Shown: positions 28,561 to 37,697 of the stretch, one piece after another
How positions within the stretch are numbered: the stretch's first letter is position 1
How the letters are laid out: each line of letters opens with the position of its first letter
DNA from: an uncultured bacterium
Lineage (GTDB): Bacteria > Patescibacteriota > Saccharimonadia > Saccharimonadales > Saccharimonadaceae
NCBI GenBank assembly: GCA_938017895.1
Contig: CALIJI010000006.1
Coordinates: 45,694 to 109,693, forward strand
Reading direction: 5' to 3'
DNA: 64,000 bases
Translations under genes and position numbers: made by a program
Notes under the pieces: generated by a model
The model's database searches: none
What the model saw: only the letters and a program-made list of their open reading frames with translations
What the model was told of the DNA's origin: nothing

Positions 28561-30018
28561 ATGTCTAAAAATCTCCCTAAAGTTGCAATTATCGGTCAGG
28601 CGAATGTCGGAAAATCTTCGCTTTTTAACCGAATGATTCGTGCTCAGCAAGCCGTTGTTGCGCGAGAAGCCGGAACGACGCGCGACAGCGTTCTTGGTAA
28701 AGTTAATTATAAAAAACAGGCTTTTTGGCTGATTGATACGGCTGGCTTAAAAGACCCAAACGATGAGTTTGAAGCCACGATTCAAGAACAAATTCAAGAT
28801 GCAGTTGATGCCAGTGAATTGATTTTGGTAGTTCTTGATAGCACCAAGCCTTTTTTGAACGAAGATCGCTTGATTGCAAAAAAGGCTTTGAAATCTCGAA
28901 AGCCAGTAATTTTAGTTTTGAATAAAACTGATCTAAAAGGGAATTTACCGAATGAAGAATTTTTGCGGCTTGGTATTAAACCGATTATTCGAACTTCTGC
29001 CGAACATAACGCTGGCGTCGATGAGCTCTTGACCGAAATTGCTGAAAAAATTCCAAAAGTTAAAGAAGAAAAACGCGATGAAGATATAATTCGTGTGGCT
29101 TTGGTCGGCCGCCCAAACGCTGGAAAATCCTATCTTTTTAATACGATGGCAGGTAAACAGCAGGCGATTGTCGCAAATGTCGCCGGAACAACCCGTGATA
29201 CCAACAAAACGCAAATTCGCTTTAATGAAAAAACCATCGAAATTATCGATACAGCTGGAATGCGAAAACTCGGCAAACAAGAAGTTGGAATTGAGAAATT
29301 TAGCGTGCTTCGAACTTTGAATGCGATTGATGAAGCTGATATTTGTTTGCTTTTAATGGACGCCAACGAGCTCAATACACAGCTTGATCAACGAATTGCT
29401 GGCTTAATTAATGATGCCGGAAAAGGGATGATTATCGTAGTTTCGAAATGGGATAGTGTTGAAGGAAAAGATGCTTACACTCGCGACGCTTTGGCACCAC
29501 GAATTGCGTATTACTTCAAATTTACCCCTTGGGCTCCTTTAATTTTTACAAGTTCAAAAACTGGCCAAAATGTAACCAAAATTTATGATTTGATTTTAAA
29601 AGTTCACCACAACCGCGCAAGGCAAGCAAAAACTTCAATCTTAAACCAGCTTCTTCAAAAAGCAACTCAAGCCCATCCGCCAGCAGGTTTGAAAAATACT
29701 CATCCAAAATTGCGCTACATCTCACAAAGCGACAGCAATCCACCTTGGTTTATTATTCACGGCTCGAATTTAAAATTTGTTCACTGGAGCTATAAACGCT
29801 ACTTGGAACGCTTAATTCGTGAGAATTTCGATTATTCCGGAACACCAATTAAGTTTTCTTTCCGTGATGAAAAACAAATCAAAGAAAACCGCGCAAGAAT
29901 TTCAGCCGGTAAAAAAGTAATCAACAAAAACTCTGGCGCGCTCAAAAAAGCAACCGACACACAAAATAAACGCGAACGCAAACGCGACGAAAAACTCGCT
30001 CGAATTCAAAATCAATAA
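28561..30018 (+). CDS. der: Ribosome-assembly GTPase Der (EngA)
   Basis: Two tandem G domains: G1 loops GQANVGKSS (12-20) and GRPNAGKS (near 183), each followed by DTAG and NKxD-type (NKTD; SKWD) motifs. A C-terminal KH-like domain and a basic tail (KRERKRDEKL) follow. It assists late 50S subunit maturation. 485 residues is normal. Near-leaderless start. It opens a cluster with pth, adk and map, separated from pth by a short hairpin that may attenuate transcription. Confidence 0.97.
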   Translation: MSKNLPKVAIIGQANVGKSSLFNRMIRAQQAVVAREAGTTRDSVLGKVNYKKQAFWLIDTAGLKDPNDEFEATIQEQIQDAVDASELILVVLDSTKPFLNEDRLIAKKALKSRKPVILVLNKTDLKGNLPNEEFLRLGIKPIIRTSAEHNAGVDELLTEIAEKIPKVKEEKRDEDIIRVALVGRPNAGKSYLFNTMAGKQQAIVANVAGTTRDTNKTQIRFNEKTIEIIDTAGMRKLGKQEVGIEKFSVLRTLNAIDEADICLLLMDANELNTQLDQRIAGLINDAGKGMIIVVSKWDSVEGKDAYTRDALAPRIAYYFKFTPWAPLIFTSSKTGQNVTKIYDLILKVHHNRARQAKTSILNQLLQKATQAHPPAGLKNTHPKLRYISQSDSNPPWFIIHGSNLKFVHWSYKRYLERLIRENFDYSGTPIKFSFRDEKQIKENRARISAGKKVINKNSGALKKATDTQNKRERKRDEKLARIQNQ

Positions 30019-30045
30019 ATTTCACCCCGCGCTTGGGGCGATTTT
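30017..30045 (+). terminator. Weak terminator or attenuator between der and pth
   Basis: CCCC/GGGG core stem with flanking imperfect pairs, loop GCGCTT, tail ATTTT; the next gene starts 13 nt later. Confidence 0.4.
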
Positions 30046-30057
30046 CGAAAGGATAAA

Positions 30058-30627
30058 ATGAAAGTCATACTTTTTCAAGGTAATTTCCCCGAAAAATACA
30101 ACGGAACTCGCCATAATATCGGCTTTAATTTTGCAGATTATTTAATAAAAAAATTTAACGCAAAATTTCAAGAAAAGCCAAAATTTAAAGCATTTATTGC
30201 CGAGATTTTGCTTTTTGGTGAGAAAGTTTTGCTTGTTAAACCAACAACTTTTTATAACAAAACTGGATTTTCAGCACGAGCAATTTGCGATTTTTATAAG
30301 GTGGATTTTCGAAAAGATTTTTTAGTGATTCATGATGATCTTGATTTGGATTTTGGTGTAGTTCGCGTTCGTAAAAGTGGTAGCTCAGCGGGCAATAATG
30401 GATTAAAATCCTTAATTTCGGTTTTTGGCGAAGATTTTGTACGAATAAAAATTGGCGTTAAAAATGAATTTTTGCCAAAAATTGGTGCAATGGATTTTGT
30501 CTTGGCAAAATTTTCGAAAAATGAAAGCGAAAAACTACCCGAGATTTTTAAAATTTGTGAAGATTTAATAGAAAAATTTGCAAAAGATAAACTAGAGAAC
30601 TGTAAAGTTTCAAAAATAGTGATATAA
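30058..30627 (+). CDS. pth: Peptidyl-tRNA hydrolase
   Basis: Recycles peptidyl-tRNAs dropped from ribosomes. Catalytic His19 lies in NGTRHNIG. KPTTFYNKTG near residue 61 (family: KP.T.MN.SG), VIHDDLDLDFG near 92 with the catalytic Asp, and SSAGNNGLKS near 111 are all conserved. 189 residues is typical. Ribosome site AAAGGATAAA. The family's Met in TFMN is Tyr here, a conservative difference. Follows der by 39 bp. Confidence 0.95.
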   Translation: MKVILFQGNFPEKYNGTRHNIGFNFADYLIKKFNAKFQEKPKFKAFIAEILLFGEKVLLVKPTTFYNKTGFSARAICDFYKVDFRKDFLVIHDDLDLDFGVVRVRKSGSSAGNNGLKSLISVFGEDFVRIKIGVKNEFLPKIGAMDFVLAKFSKNESEKLPEIFKICEDLIEKFAKDKLENCKVSKIVI

Positions 30628-30665
30628 TAGATTTTAGATATAATTTAAGATAGAAAAAGGTAAAA

Positions 30666-31214
30666 ATGATTGTATTTTTTGGTCCAGCGGGTGCTGGTAA
30701 AAGTGTTCAAGGTAATTTGTTGGCAGCACGAAACGATTGGCGCTGGCTTGGTGCGGGGCAACTTTTACGAGATAGCAAAGATCCTGAACTTCTTGCGCAG
30801 ATGAGTACAGGAAAGTTAGTTGACCCAGAAATTGTTAATCGCGTTATGAGTGAAGCTCTTAATCGCGCAAATAGCAAAAATGTCAAACAAGTTATTCTTG
30901 ATGGTTACCCACGCCAGCTTGCTCAGGCGAAATGGCTAATTGAAAATAAGCAAAATCATGGTCGAAATGTTGATCTGGTGATCGTTTTAGAAGTTCCGCG
31001 CAGTGAATTAATGCGCCGGCTTGAAATTCGTGGCCGACTTGATGACACGCCAGAAGTTATTGATGAACGACTTCGAATTTATCGCCAAGAAATGTATCCA
31101 GTTTTGAATTATTTTAATGAAAATGGCGTAAAAATTGCTCATATTGATGGAACTGGTACGGTTGGGCAAGTTCACGACCGTATTATGGAGGAAATTGAAT
31201 CGTGCGAAATTTAA
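30666..31214 (+). CDS. adk: Adenylate kinase, short-lid form
   Basis: Interconverts AMP, ADP and ATP. The P-loop is GPAGAGKS at 6-13. The AMP-site strand is LDGYPRQLAQA (near 78), and lid residues RRLEIRGRLDDTPEV (near 117) lack the long zinc or beta lid, making 182 residues in all. The gap to pth is short, with ribosome site AAAAAGG. Its 3' end overlaps the map start by 13 nt, giving a classical adk-map pair. Other UMP/CMP-type kinases share the fold, but context favours adk. Confidence 0.92.
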   Translation: MIVFFGPAGAGKSVQGNLLAARNDWRWLGAGQLLRDSKDPELLAQMSTGKLVDPEIVNRVMSEALNRANSKNVKQVILDGYPRQLAQAKWLIENKQNHGRNVDLVIVLEVPRSELMRRLEIRGRLDDTPEVIDERLRIYRQEMYPVLNYFNENGVKIAHIDGTGTVGQVHDRIMEEIESCEI

Positions 31215-31972
31215 TTACTGGAAATAAAACTGAAGCACAAATTCAAGCAATGCGTGAGGGTGGAAAAATCCTCGCGCGGATCTTGCGTGAGTTGACTGAA
31301 TTTGTAAAGCCTGGTATGACTGGCCTTAAGGTTGATGAATTTGCTCGTAAAAAAATTAAACAATATGGAGCGAAGTCGGCTTATTTAACGCCAGAGGTAA
31401 ATTTTCCAGGTGTAGTTTGTATTTCTAGTAACGATTGTATTGTTCATGGTGCGCCGAGCGACGTCCCTTTTAAAAAGGGGGATGTGGTTTCTTTTGATAT
31501 GGTAATTGAATATAAAGGTATGATGACAGATTCGTGCGTCACGACGGTAGTTGGCGAGGAGCCAAAGGGTGCGGTTAAATTTCTATTAAATGAAACTCAA
31601 AAAGCTCTCTCTGCTGGAATTTCAGTTGTTAAGCCTGGTGTAAAAACGGGTGATATTGGCTACGCCGTTGAAAAATCACTAAAAAAGGCCAAGCTTGGCA
31701 ATATCCGAGAACTAGTTGGTCATGGTATCGGTAAGACGATGCACGAAAGTCCAGAAGTTCCGAATCAGGGCCGCAAAGGTACTGGGGAAACTTTTTATGA
31801 AGGTGATACTTTTTGTATTGAACCTATGGTGACTCTTGGCGGTTGGAAGGTTGATTTTAATAAGACAGACAATGGTTGGGATGTTTTGACTCATGACGGA
31901 TCTATTGGATGTCATTTTGAGCATACGGTTTTAGTAACTAAGGATGGCGTTGAAATTCTGACAATGGAATAG
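31202..31972 (+). CDS. map: Methionine aminopeptidase
   Basis: Removes the initiator methionine from new proteins. Metal ligands are visible in order: Asp in SFDMVIEYKG, Asp in MTDSCVTT, His in VGHGIGKTMHE, Glu in FCIEPM and Glu in HFEHTV. 256 residues matches type I enzymes. The start is GTG 31202 inside the end of adk, after GGAGG, so it is translationally coupled. CDF transporter gene follows 4 nt after the stop. Confidence 0.97.
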   Translation: MRNLITGNKTEAQIQAMREGGKILARILRELTEFVKPGMTGLKVDEFARKKIKQYGAKSAYLTPEVNFPGVVCISSNDCIVHGAPSDVPFKKGDVVSFDMVIEYKGMMTDSCVTTVVGEEPKGAVKFLLNETQKALSAGISVVKPGVKTGDIGYAVEKSLKKAKLGNIRELVGHGIGKTMHESPEVPNQGRKGTGETFYEGDTFCIEPMVTLGGWKVDFNKTDNGWDVLTHDGSIGCHFEHTVLVTKDGVEILTME

Positions 31973-31976
31973 TCTA

Positions 31977-32828
31977 ATGCAGCACTGTCATACTCATAAG
32001 TCTGGAAGAAATTTAACCGTTGCGATTTTACTTAATTTAGTATTTTTTGTCGTAGAATTGATATGCGGCAACTGGTTTAACTCTAAAATTATTCTCGCCG
32101 ATGCACTTCATGATTTAGGTGATGTTTTATTGTTATCAACTTCATTGATTATGGATAAGGTATCCCGAAAAAAGCCAACTTTTAAATATTCTTATGGTTT
32201 TCGTAGGCTTGTTGTATTTGGCGCGATTTTGAATTCTACCGTTCTCCTTTTTGGATCGTGGCAAATTGCTAAATGGTTGTATTTTGAGGTTGTATTTTCT
32301 CATAAGCACCCTTATGTAAATATTCCAGGTCTTTTAGCGGTGTCTGTTTTAGGTATAATGTTTAATTTGATTGCTGCCTTGCGTGTGTATGGCTCAAAAA
32401 ATATTTTAGATAAAACAGTTTTTACTCACTTGCTTGAGGATTTATTGGGTTGGGTTTTGAGCTTTTTAACTGCTGTATTAATTGGATTTACCGGCTTGCA
32501 TCAGCTTGATCAGATTGTGTCTGTTTTGATTTTAATGATTGTAGTTTGGAATGCGCTAGAAAATATTTGGCGAATAGTTGGTGTTTTATTTCAAGCGGCT
32601 CCCGATGAAAAAGATCTAAAAACTATAAAAATAGAAATTATGAAAATTCCAGAAGTAAAGAAAATTGATAGTATTCATTTTTGGAGTCTTGATGGAGAAT
32701 TAAATGTTTTTACAGCGAGGCTTTTTATTGATAGATCGAGCGATCTAAGTAAGATCCGGCGTGTAGTTTCCAGAATATTAATGGAATATTCAATTGTTGA
32801 TTCCACGCTTGAGCTAATTGAAAAATAA
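31977..32828 (+). CDS. Cation diffusion facilitator (zinc/cation efflux) protein
   Basis: 283 residues with a His-rich N-terminus (MQHCHTHKSG), about six membrane helices and a C-terminal cytoplasmic ferredoxin-like domain. The transport site is HDLGD (H45xxxD49) in helix 2 and HLLED (HxxxD) in helix 5; this pattern is typical of zinc-specific members. It exports metal in exchange for protons. It starts 4 nt after map, apparently in the same unit. Physiological metal is inferred from the motif. Confidence 0.92.
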   Translation: MQHCHTHKSGRNLTVAILLNLVFFVVELICGNWFNSKIILADALHDLGDVLLLSTSLIMDKVSRKKPTFKYSYGFRRLVVFGAILNSTVLLFGSWQIAKWLYFEVVFSHKHPYVNIPGLLAVSVLGIMFNLIAALRVYGSKNILDKTVFTHLLEDLLGWVLSFLTAVLIGFTGLHQLDQIVSVLILMIVVWNALENIWRIVGVLFQAAPDEKDLKTIKIEIMKIPEVKKIDSIHFWSLDGELNVFTARLFIDRSSDLSKIRRVVSRILMEYSIVDSTLELIEK

Positions 32829-32877
32829 ATTGACACATTCTAAGAGTGATGCAGATTATAAATAAAAGTTTGAAGAA

Positions 32878-32906
32878 TCGACTTTTTACTGTTTTTGTGA
32901 TAGAAT
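32878..32906 (+). promoter_or_regulatory. Promoter of pheS
   Basis: TCGACT (32878-32883), 17 bp, extended -10 TGATAGAAT (TAGAAT 32901-32906). Eleven nt to the ATG. Confidence 0.6.
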
Positions 32907-32917
32907 TATAAGTAGTT

Positions 32918-33937
32918 ATGGAACAAATTCAACAGATTAGAGATGAACTTTTGGCGGAACTTCAGACGCTTAAAAACCCGAGCGATATTTTGAAATCGCC
33001 AAAAATTAAAGAACTTTATAAAATTATTCCAACTCTGCCAAATGAGCAAAAAGGTGAATTTGGCGCAAAAGTGAATGATTTAAAAAATGAAATTCAGGCT
33101 GAAGTTTCGAAAAAACTTGAAGAAAAAGAGAACGACGAAGTTGAAGAGATTGATATTACCGCACCTTTTGCAGAAAGCTCTCGCGATAAAATTTCTCGAA
33201 AACCACAACTTTTGAGTGCGAAAAATGGTTCGAAGCATCCACTCCAAAAAGAGCTTGAAAAAGTGATTGATATTTATACGCGAATGGGCTTTGAAGCAGT
33301 AGAGTCTCGCCAGATTGATAATGACTGGAATATGTTTGGCGCGTTAAATTTCCCTGAAAACCATCCAGCACGAGATGGCTACGATACTTTTCGAACTGAA
33401 GAAAACTTTATTCCGCCAGCCCATACTTCAACAATGCAGAACCGTGTTTTAAAACATGGTAAAAAGCAACTTGAAGAAGAAGGCCAGATTGCGCATGTTT
33501 CTTATGGGCGAGTTTTTCGTAATGAAGATTTAGACGCTACGCATGAACATACTTTCTATCAATGCGAGGGTGTTTTTGTGAGTAAAACTGCAAACTTAGC
33601 GCAAATGCTTGGCACGCTTCACGCCTTTTTTGAAGAATATTATGGTCAAAAACTAGAAATCCGCACCCAGCCTGGTTATTTTCCGTTCACCGAACCAAGC
33701 CTTGAGTTTTTAATTGAGAAACCTGAAGCACTTGGCGGCAAAAAAGGTGAATGGCTTGAGATGCTTGGCTGCGGAATGATTCATCCAAATGTGCTCGAAG
33801 CTGCCGGAATTGATAGTAAAAAATATCGTGGTTTTGCTTGGGGTGGAGGAGTTGAACGCCTTGTAATGCTTAAATATGGAATTTCAGATATTCGTTATTT
33901 CGAAAGCGCAAAATTAGAATTTCTAAAGGAGTTTTAA
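32918..33937 (+). CDS. pheS: Phenylalanyl-tRNA synthetase alpha subunit
   Basis: Class II synthetase subunit of the alpha2-beta2 enzyme. The N-terminal coiled coil spans about 1-85. Motif 1 region HPLQKELEKVIDIYTRMGF, NFPENHPARD, motif 2 GRVFRNEDLDATHEHTFYQ and motif 3 GGGVERLVMLKYG are all present. 339 residues is normal. It leads the pheS-hydrolase-pheT operon; the following hydrolase ATG comes directly after its TAA. Charges the tRNA-Phe encoded at 3729. Confidence 0.97.
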   Translation: MEQIQQIRDELLAELQTLKNPSDILKSPKIKELYKIIPTLPNEQKGEFGAKVNDLKNEIQAEVSKKLEEKENDEVEEIDITAPFAESSRDKISRKPQLLSAKNGSKHPLQKELEKVIDIYTRMGFEAVESRQIDNDWNMFGALNFPENHPARDGYDTFRTEENFIPPAHTSTMQNRVLKHGKKQLEEEGQIAHVSYGRVFRNEDLDATHEHTFYQCEGVFVSKTANLAQMLGTLHAFFEEYYGQKLEIRTQPGYFPFTEPSLEFLIEKPEALGGKKGEWLEMLGCGMIHPNVLEAAGIDSKKYRGFAWGGGVERLVMLKYGISDIRYFESAKLEFLKEF

Positions 33938-34522
33938 ATGAAGAGGGCTATTATTATTCATGGGTGGTCAAAATTTGAAAACTGGAAGCAGCTAGATAGG
34001 CCTTCGCCAAGTAATGCGGCTTTTATTCCTTGGTTGTCTAAGCAGCTGATGGTTAGAGAAATTCATCCTATTGCTATTGAAATGCCTAATTCTTACGCAC
34101 CAAATTATGAAATTTGGAAAAAGGAACTTGAAAGATTCGAATTGGACGAAGAGACTATTTTGGTTGGCTGGTCTTGTGGGGGTGGATTTTTACTTAGATA
34201 TTTGAGCGAAAATAATATTCGGGTTAGAAAACTAGTTTTGCTCTCACCGTGGATTGGGACTTTTGATAACGATATAGATAAATATGAATTTGATGAATCA
34301 TTCTTCGATTTTAATCTTAGTGAGAATATTTACGAAAGAGTCTTGGAGGATATAATTTTACTAGAAGCTGAAGATGAGAGTAAAGATGTACTTATGTCGA
34401 TCGAAAAAATAAAATCAAAATTGAAAAATATTAATTATAAAATAGTAGAAGGGTCGGGTCGACATTTTTTTGAAGAAAATCAACCTGTAGTTTTAGAAGA
34501 AATTTTAAGGAGTAATAAATGA
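33938..34522 (+). CDS. RBBP9/YdeN-type alpha/beta hydrolase
   Basis: 194 residues. The N-terminal IIIHGWS strand is followed by GWSCGG near residue 79 with the nucleophilic serine. A C-terminal His in GSGRHFFEE completes the likely triad with an acidic residue. Family members are small serine hydrolases, largely of unknown substrate. It is inserted between pheS and pheT, its ATG touching the pheS stop and its TGA overlapping the pheT ATG by 4 nt, so all three are coupled. Editing or ester hydrolysis on aminoacyl products is a guess only. Confidence 0.88.
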   Translation: MKRAIIIHGWSKFENWKQLDRPSPSNAAFIPWLSKQLMVREIHPIAIEMPNSYAPNYEIWKKELERFELDEETILVGWSCGGGFLLRYLSENNIRVRKLVLLSPWIGTFDNDIDKYEFDESFFDFNLSENIYERVLEDIILLEAEDESKDVLMSIEKIKSKLKNINYKIVEGSGRHFFEENQPVVLEEILRSNK

Positions 34523-37005
34523 TAATTTCAGTAAATTGGCTTAAAAAATTTGTTCCAGATTTGCCAGATATTAGTGAACTTTCGAAATTGATTGGTGCAA
34601 GGCTGGTTGAAATTGAAAGCATTGAAAATTTAGGCGAAAAATATAAAGATGTAATTATTGCTAAGGTTGTTTCTGCGCAAAAAGTTGAAAATTCTGACCA
34701 CCTAAACCTATGTAAGATTGATGACGGTGGTGTTAGAAAAAATATTACTCGCGATGAAGATGGGTTTATTCAGGTGGTTTGCGGTGCGCCAAATGTGCGA
34801 GCTGGTATTTTTGCGGCTTGGCTTCCACCAGAATCGATCGTGCCAGAAACTTTCGGTGGTGAAAATTTTAAGCTTGGCGCACGAAAACTTATGGGCTATA
34901 TGAGTAACGGAATGATAGCGAGCCTTCGTGAGCTCGGTTTGGGTGAAGAGCACGATGGCATTCTTGAAATTTCGCCAGAGGTTTTTGAAGGCGGTATTCA
35001 AGCTGGTGATTCTTTTGCAGAAAAATTTGAATTAAATGATTTTTTGCTTGAAGTTGAAAATAAAAGCCTGACTCATCGCCCAGATTGTTTTGGGATTATC
35101 GGTTTTGCTCGTGAAGTTGCAGGAATTTTGGGCCAAAAATTTGAAAACCCAGATTGGTATTTTGAGCGAGAGAATCAATCATTTAAAGCTGCAAATATTG
35201 AGGTAGGAATTAAAGATTATGGAATTTGCGAAAAATATTCGGCAGTAATTTTAGATGCTTCAAAAATTTTGAAAAATTCAGCTTTAACAGTTGAAAAAAC
35301 TTATCTTTTACGCTCAGGAATGCGACCGATCGATACGATTACAGATTTAGCGAATGAGCTTATGCTTGAATCTGCCCAGCCGCTTCATACTTTTGATTTT
35401 GATAAACTAGCTAAAATAAATGGCAGTGAAAATATTAAATTAACGGTTCGTAAAGCTTTCCAGAACGAAGAATTGGAACTTTTGGATGGTAAAAAAATCT
35501 TAATGAGCGAAAATGACATCGTGATTGCGACAGGGCAAAATGCAGAAGTTGCTGTTACTTTAGCTGGGGCGATGGGTGGTAAATCAACTGCAATTGATGA
35601 AAATACAACACGGATTTTAGTAGAAAGCGCTACTTTTAATCTTTATAATTTACGCAACACTCAGATGCGTCATGGAATTTTTTCAGAAGCGATTACGCGA
35701 TTTACGAAAGGTCAGCCAGCTGGTGCAGTTTTGCCAGTTTTAAATGAATTTATTACGCGGTTCGAAAAACTTGGTGGTGAGAGAATTTCACAAATCGTAT
35801 CTATTGCTGAATCTGTGAATTTTGAAAGAAGCCCAATTTCTGTAAATCGCGCAAACGAAGTTCTCGGAAAAGATTTTTCTCAAGAAGAAATTACTCAAAC
35901 TCTTGAAAATGTTGGCTTTGAAAGCTTTGGTCAGGATAAATTCCTTGCTCCGTTTTGGCGGACTGATATCTATATCGAAGAAGATTTAATTGAAGAGATT
36001 GGTCGTTTGAATGGCTATGATGAAATTCCGCTTCAATTGCCATTACGGACTTTTAGAGCTGCAAAATTGGCTGAGATTGATTTACTTAAAAAACAGATTC
36101 GTGAAATTTTAGTTGCAAGTGGCGCTAATGAAGTTTTGACGTATAGTTTTGTGCATGGAGATTTGATTGAAAAGGTCGGGCAAAATCCACAAAATTCTTA
36201 TAGGATTGTTAATTCAATCTCGCCAGATTTGCAATTTTATCGACAGACAATTTTACCGAGTTTACTTGCGAAAGTTAACCAAAATATCCGTGCCGGTTTT
36301 GATGAGTTCTCGCTTTTCGAGATTAATAAAACGACACATAAATCATTAGGTCTGAATGATAAAAATGTACCGAATGAATCGCAACGTATGGCATTTGTTT
36401 ATGCCGACAAAAAGGGCGAGGGCGCGTTTTATGAAGTGAAAAACTATGCTAATTTTATATTTAGTAAGCTTGGTGCTCAGGTAAGTTTTGAAAAATTTAA
36501 TATAGATTTCGCTCCACTTGCGACTCAGTTTGAACCTAAGCGAGCTGCAATTTTGACTTTTGAAGAGGATGGATCTAAGCAGCTTTTAGGCGCTATTGGT
36601 GAATTTAAAAAATCAGTTCAGAAAAATTTGAAGTTGCCAGAAAACTCTGCTGGATTTGAGATTGATCTAGAAAAGTTATTAAGGATTATCAATGATAAAA
36701 AATCTTTGCGCGGAATATCTAAATTTCAGAGTGTTGAGCGCGATATTAGCTTGCGTGTTTCGCGAAGGCTAGCGTTTGCACAGATTTTTGACACTTTGCG
36801 TGAAAAATGCCAAACTTTTGGCGATGAAGTTTTAGTAGAAATATCACCTATAGACATTTATAAGGTTGATGAAAAAACAAAAAATGTTGCTTTGCGCTTT
36901 AAGATTATGCCTTTTAATAAGACTTTAAGCGGCGATGAAATTCAGCAAATTATGAAACAAATCGAGCAAGAAGCTGGTAAAAAACTAAATGCAGAAATAA
37001 TCTAA
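34519..37005 (+). CDS. pheT: Phenylalanyl-tRNA synthetase beta subunit
   Basis: 828 residues with all beta-subunit domains: B1 and the tRNA-binding OB domain (about 40-160; VVCGAPNVRAG), the B3/B4 editing domain (near 210-400; TDLANELMLE, QPLHTFD), B5 DNA-binding-like domain (near 410-480), catalytic-like domain, and the C-terminal ferredoxin-fold anticodon-binding domain (FQSVERDISLRV). Partner of pheS upstream. ATGA overlap with the hydrolase. Editing of Tyr-tRNA-Phe is a family property. Confidence 0.97.
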   Translation: MIISVNWLKKFVPDLPDISELSKLIGARLVEIESIENLGEKYKDVIIAKVVSAQKVENSDHLNLCKIDDGGVRKNITRDEDGFIQVVCGAPNVRAGIFAAWLPPESIVPETFGGENFKLGARKLMGYMSNGMIASLRELGLGEEHDGILEISPEVFEGGIQAGDSFAEKFELNDFLLEVENKSLTHRPDCFGIIGFAREVAGILGQKFENPDWYFERENQSFKAANIEVGIKDYGICEKYSAVILDASKILKNSALTVEKTYLLRSGMRPIDTITDLANELMLESAQPLHTFDFDKLAKINGSENIKLTVRKAFQNEELELLDGKKILMSENDIVIATGQNAEVAVTLAGAMGGKSTAIDENTTRILVESATFNLYNLRNTQMRHGIFSEAITRFTKGQPAGAVLPVLNEFITRFEKLGGERISQIVSIAESVNFERSPISVNRANEVLGKDFSQEEITQTLENVGFESFGQDKFLAPFWRTDIYIEEDLIEEIGRLNGYDEIPLQLPLRTFRAAKLAEIDLLKKQIREILVASGANEVLTYSFVHGDLIEKVGQNPQNSYRIVNSISPDLQFYRQTILPSLLAKVNQNIRAGFDEFSLFEINKTTHKSLGLNDKNVPNESQRMAFVYADKKGEGAFYEVKNYANFIFSKLGAQVSFEKFNIDFAPLATQFEPKRAAILTFEEDGSKQLLGAIGEFKKSVQKNLKLPENSAGFEIDLEKLLRIINDKKSLRGISKFQSVERDISLRVSRRLAFAQIFDTLREKCQTFGDEVLVEISPIDIYKVDEKTKNVALRFKIMPFNKTLSGDEIQQIMKQIEQEAGKKLNAEII

Positions 37006-37013
37006 GGAGGAAA

Positions 37014-37688
37014 ATGTCAAAGAAAAAAACTTTACAAACTGGAACTAGCCGAGGACAGAGGATTGCTATCTGGACAATTTTGATTTTAACGGTTGTGTCG
37101 ACTGCAGCTCTCTACGTCGGTAGTCTTTTAGCTAATAAAAATGAAACCGCTGATGCTAAAGTTCAGCAAGATAGAATAGCTAAATATCAAAAAGCTTATA
37201 AAGAATATCAAGCTAAAATTGAAGCGCAAGGAAAAGAACTATCGGCGAAATACTACGACTCTTTCAAGGAATATGAAAAATATCCAAGCGCATTCAATGC
37301 TTCGAGCGTGAAAGAATTGAAAACTACTGACCTAAAGGCTGGTGATGGCGAGGAGATTGGGCAAGAATATGCGGCATACTATATCGGTTGGAAGCCGGAT
37401 GGTACAGTTTTTGACGGAAGCTTTAGTAAAGGTGCTTTAAAATCTCCTTTGAAAATTTCTAAAGGTAGTAAGATGATTGATGGTTGGACAGAAGGTTTAA
37501 AGGGTGTGAAAATTGGTGGTATTCGTGAAATCACAATTCCTTCAGATAAGGCTTATGGTGCTGCTGGGAGCAATAGCGCTGATAAATCTAAAACTATTCC
37601 TCCAAATACGCCATTAAAGTTTATAGTTATGGTTATCCCCGCATCAGAAGTAAAAGATATTGATTATCCAGATTATACTAAATTTTAG
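37014..37688 (+). CDS. Membrane-anchored FKBP-type peptidyl-prolyl isomerase
   Basis: 224 residues: N-terminal membrane helix (about 20-42), a charged coiled-coil spacer (45-90), then an FKBP domain with YIGWKPDGTVFDGSF, GWTEGLKGVKIGG, REITIPSDKAYGA and a final IVMVIP strand. It should speed proline isomerisation in exported proteins outside the cytoplasm. AAGGAGGAAA fixes the start 8 nt after pheT, and trxB follows 9 nt after, so it forms part of the same run of genes. Confidence 0.93.
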   Translation: MSKKKTLQTGTSRGQRIAIWTILILTVVSTAALYVGSLLANKNETADAKVQQDRIAKYQKAYKEYQAKIEAQGKELSAKYYDSFKEYEKYPSAFNASSVKELKTTDLKAGDGEEIGQEYAAYYIGWKPDGTVFDGSFSKGALKSPLKISKGSKMIDGWTEGLKGVKIGGIREITIPSDKAYGAAGSNSADKSKTIPPNTPLKFIVMVIPASEVKDIDYPDYTKF

Positions 37689-37697
37689 GAGGTAGAA

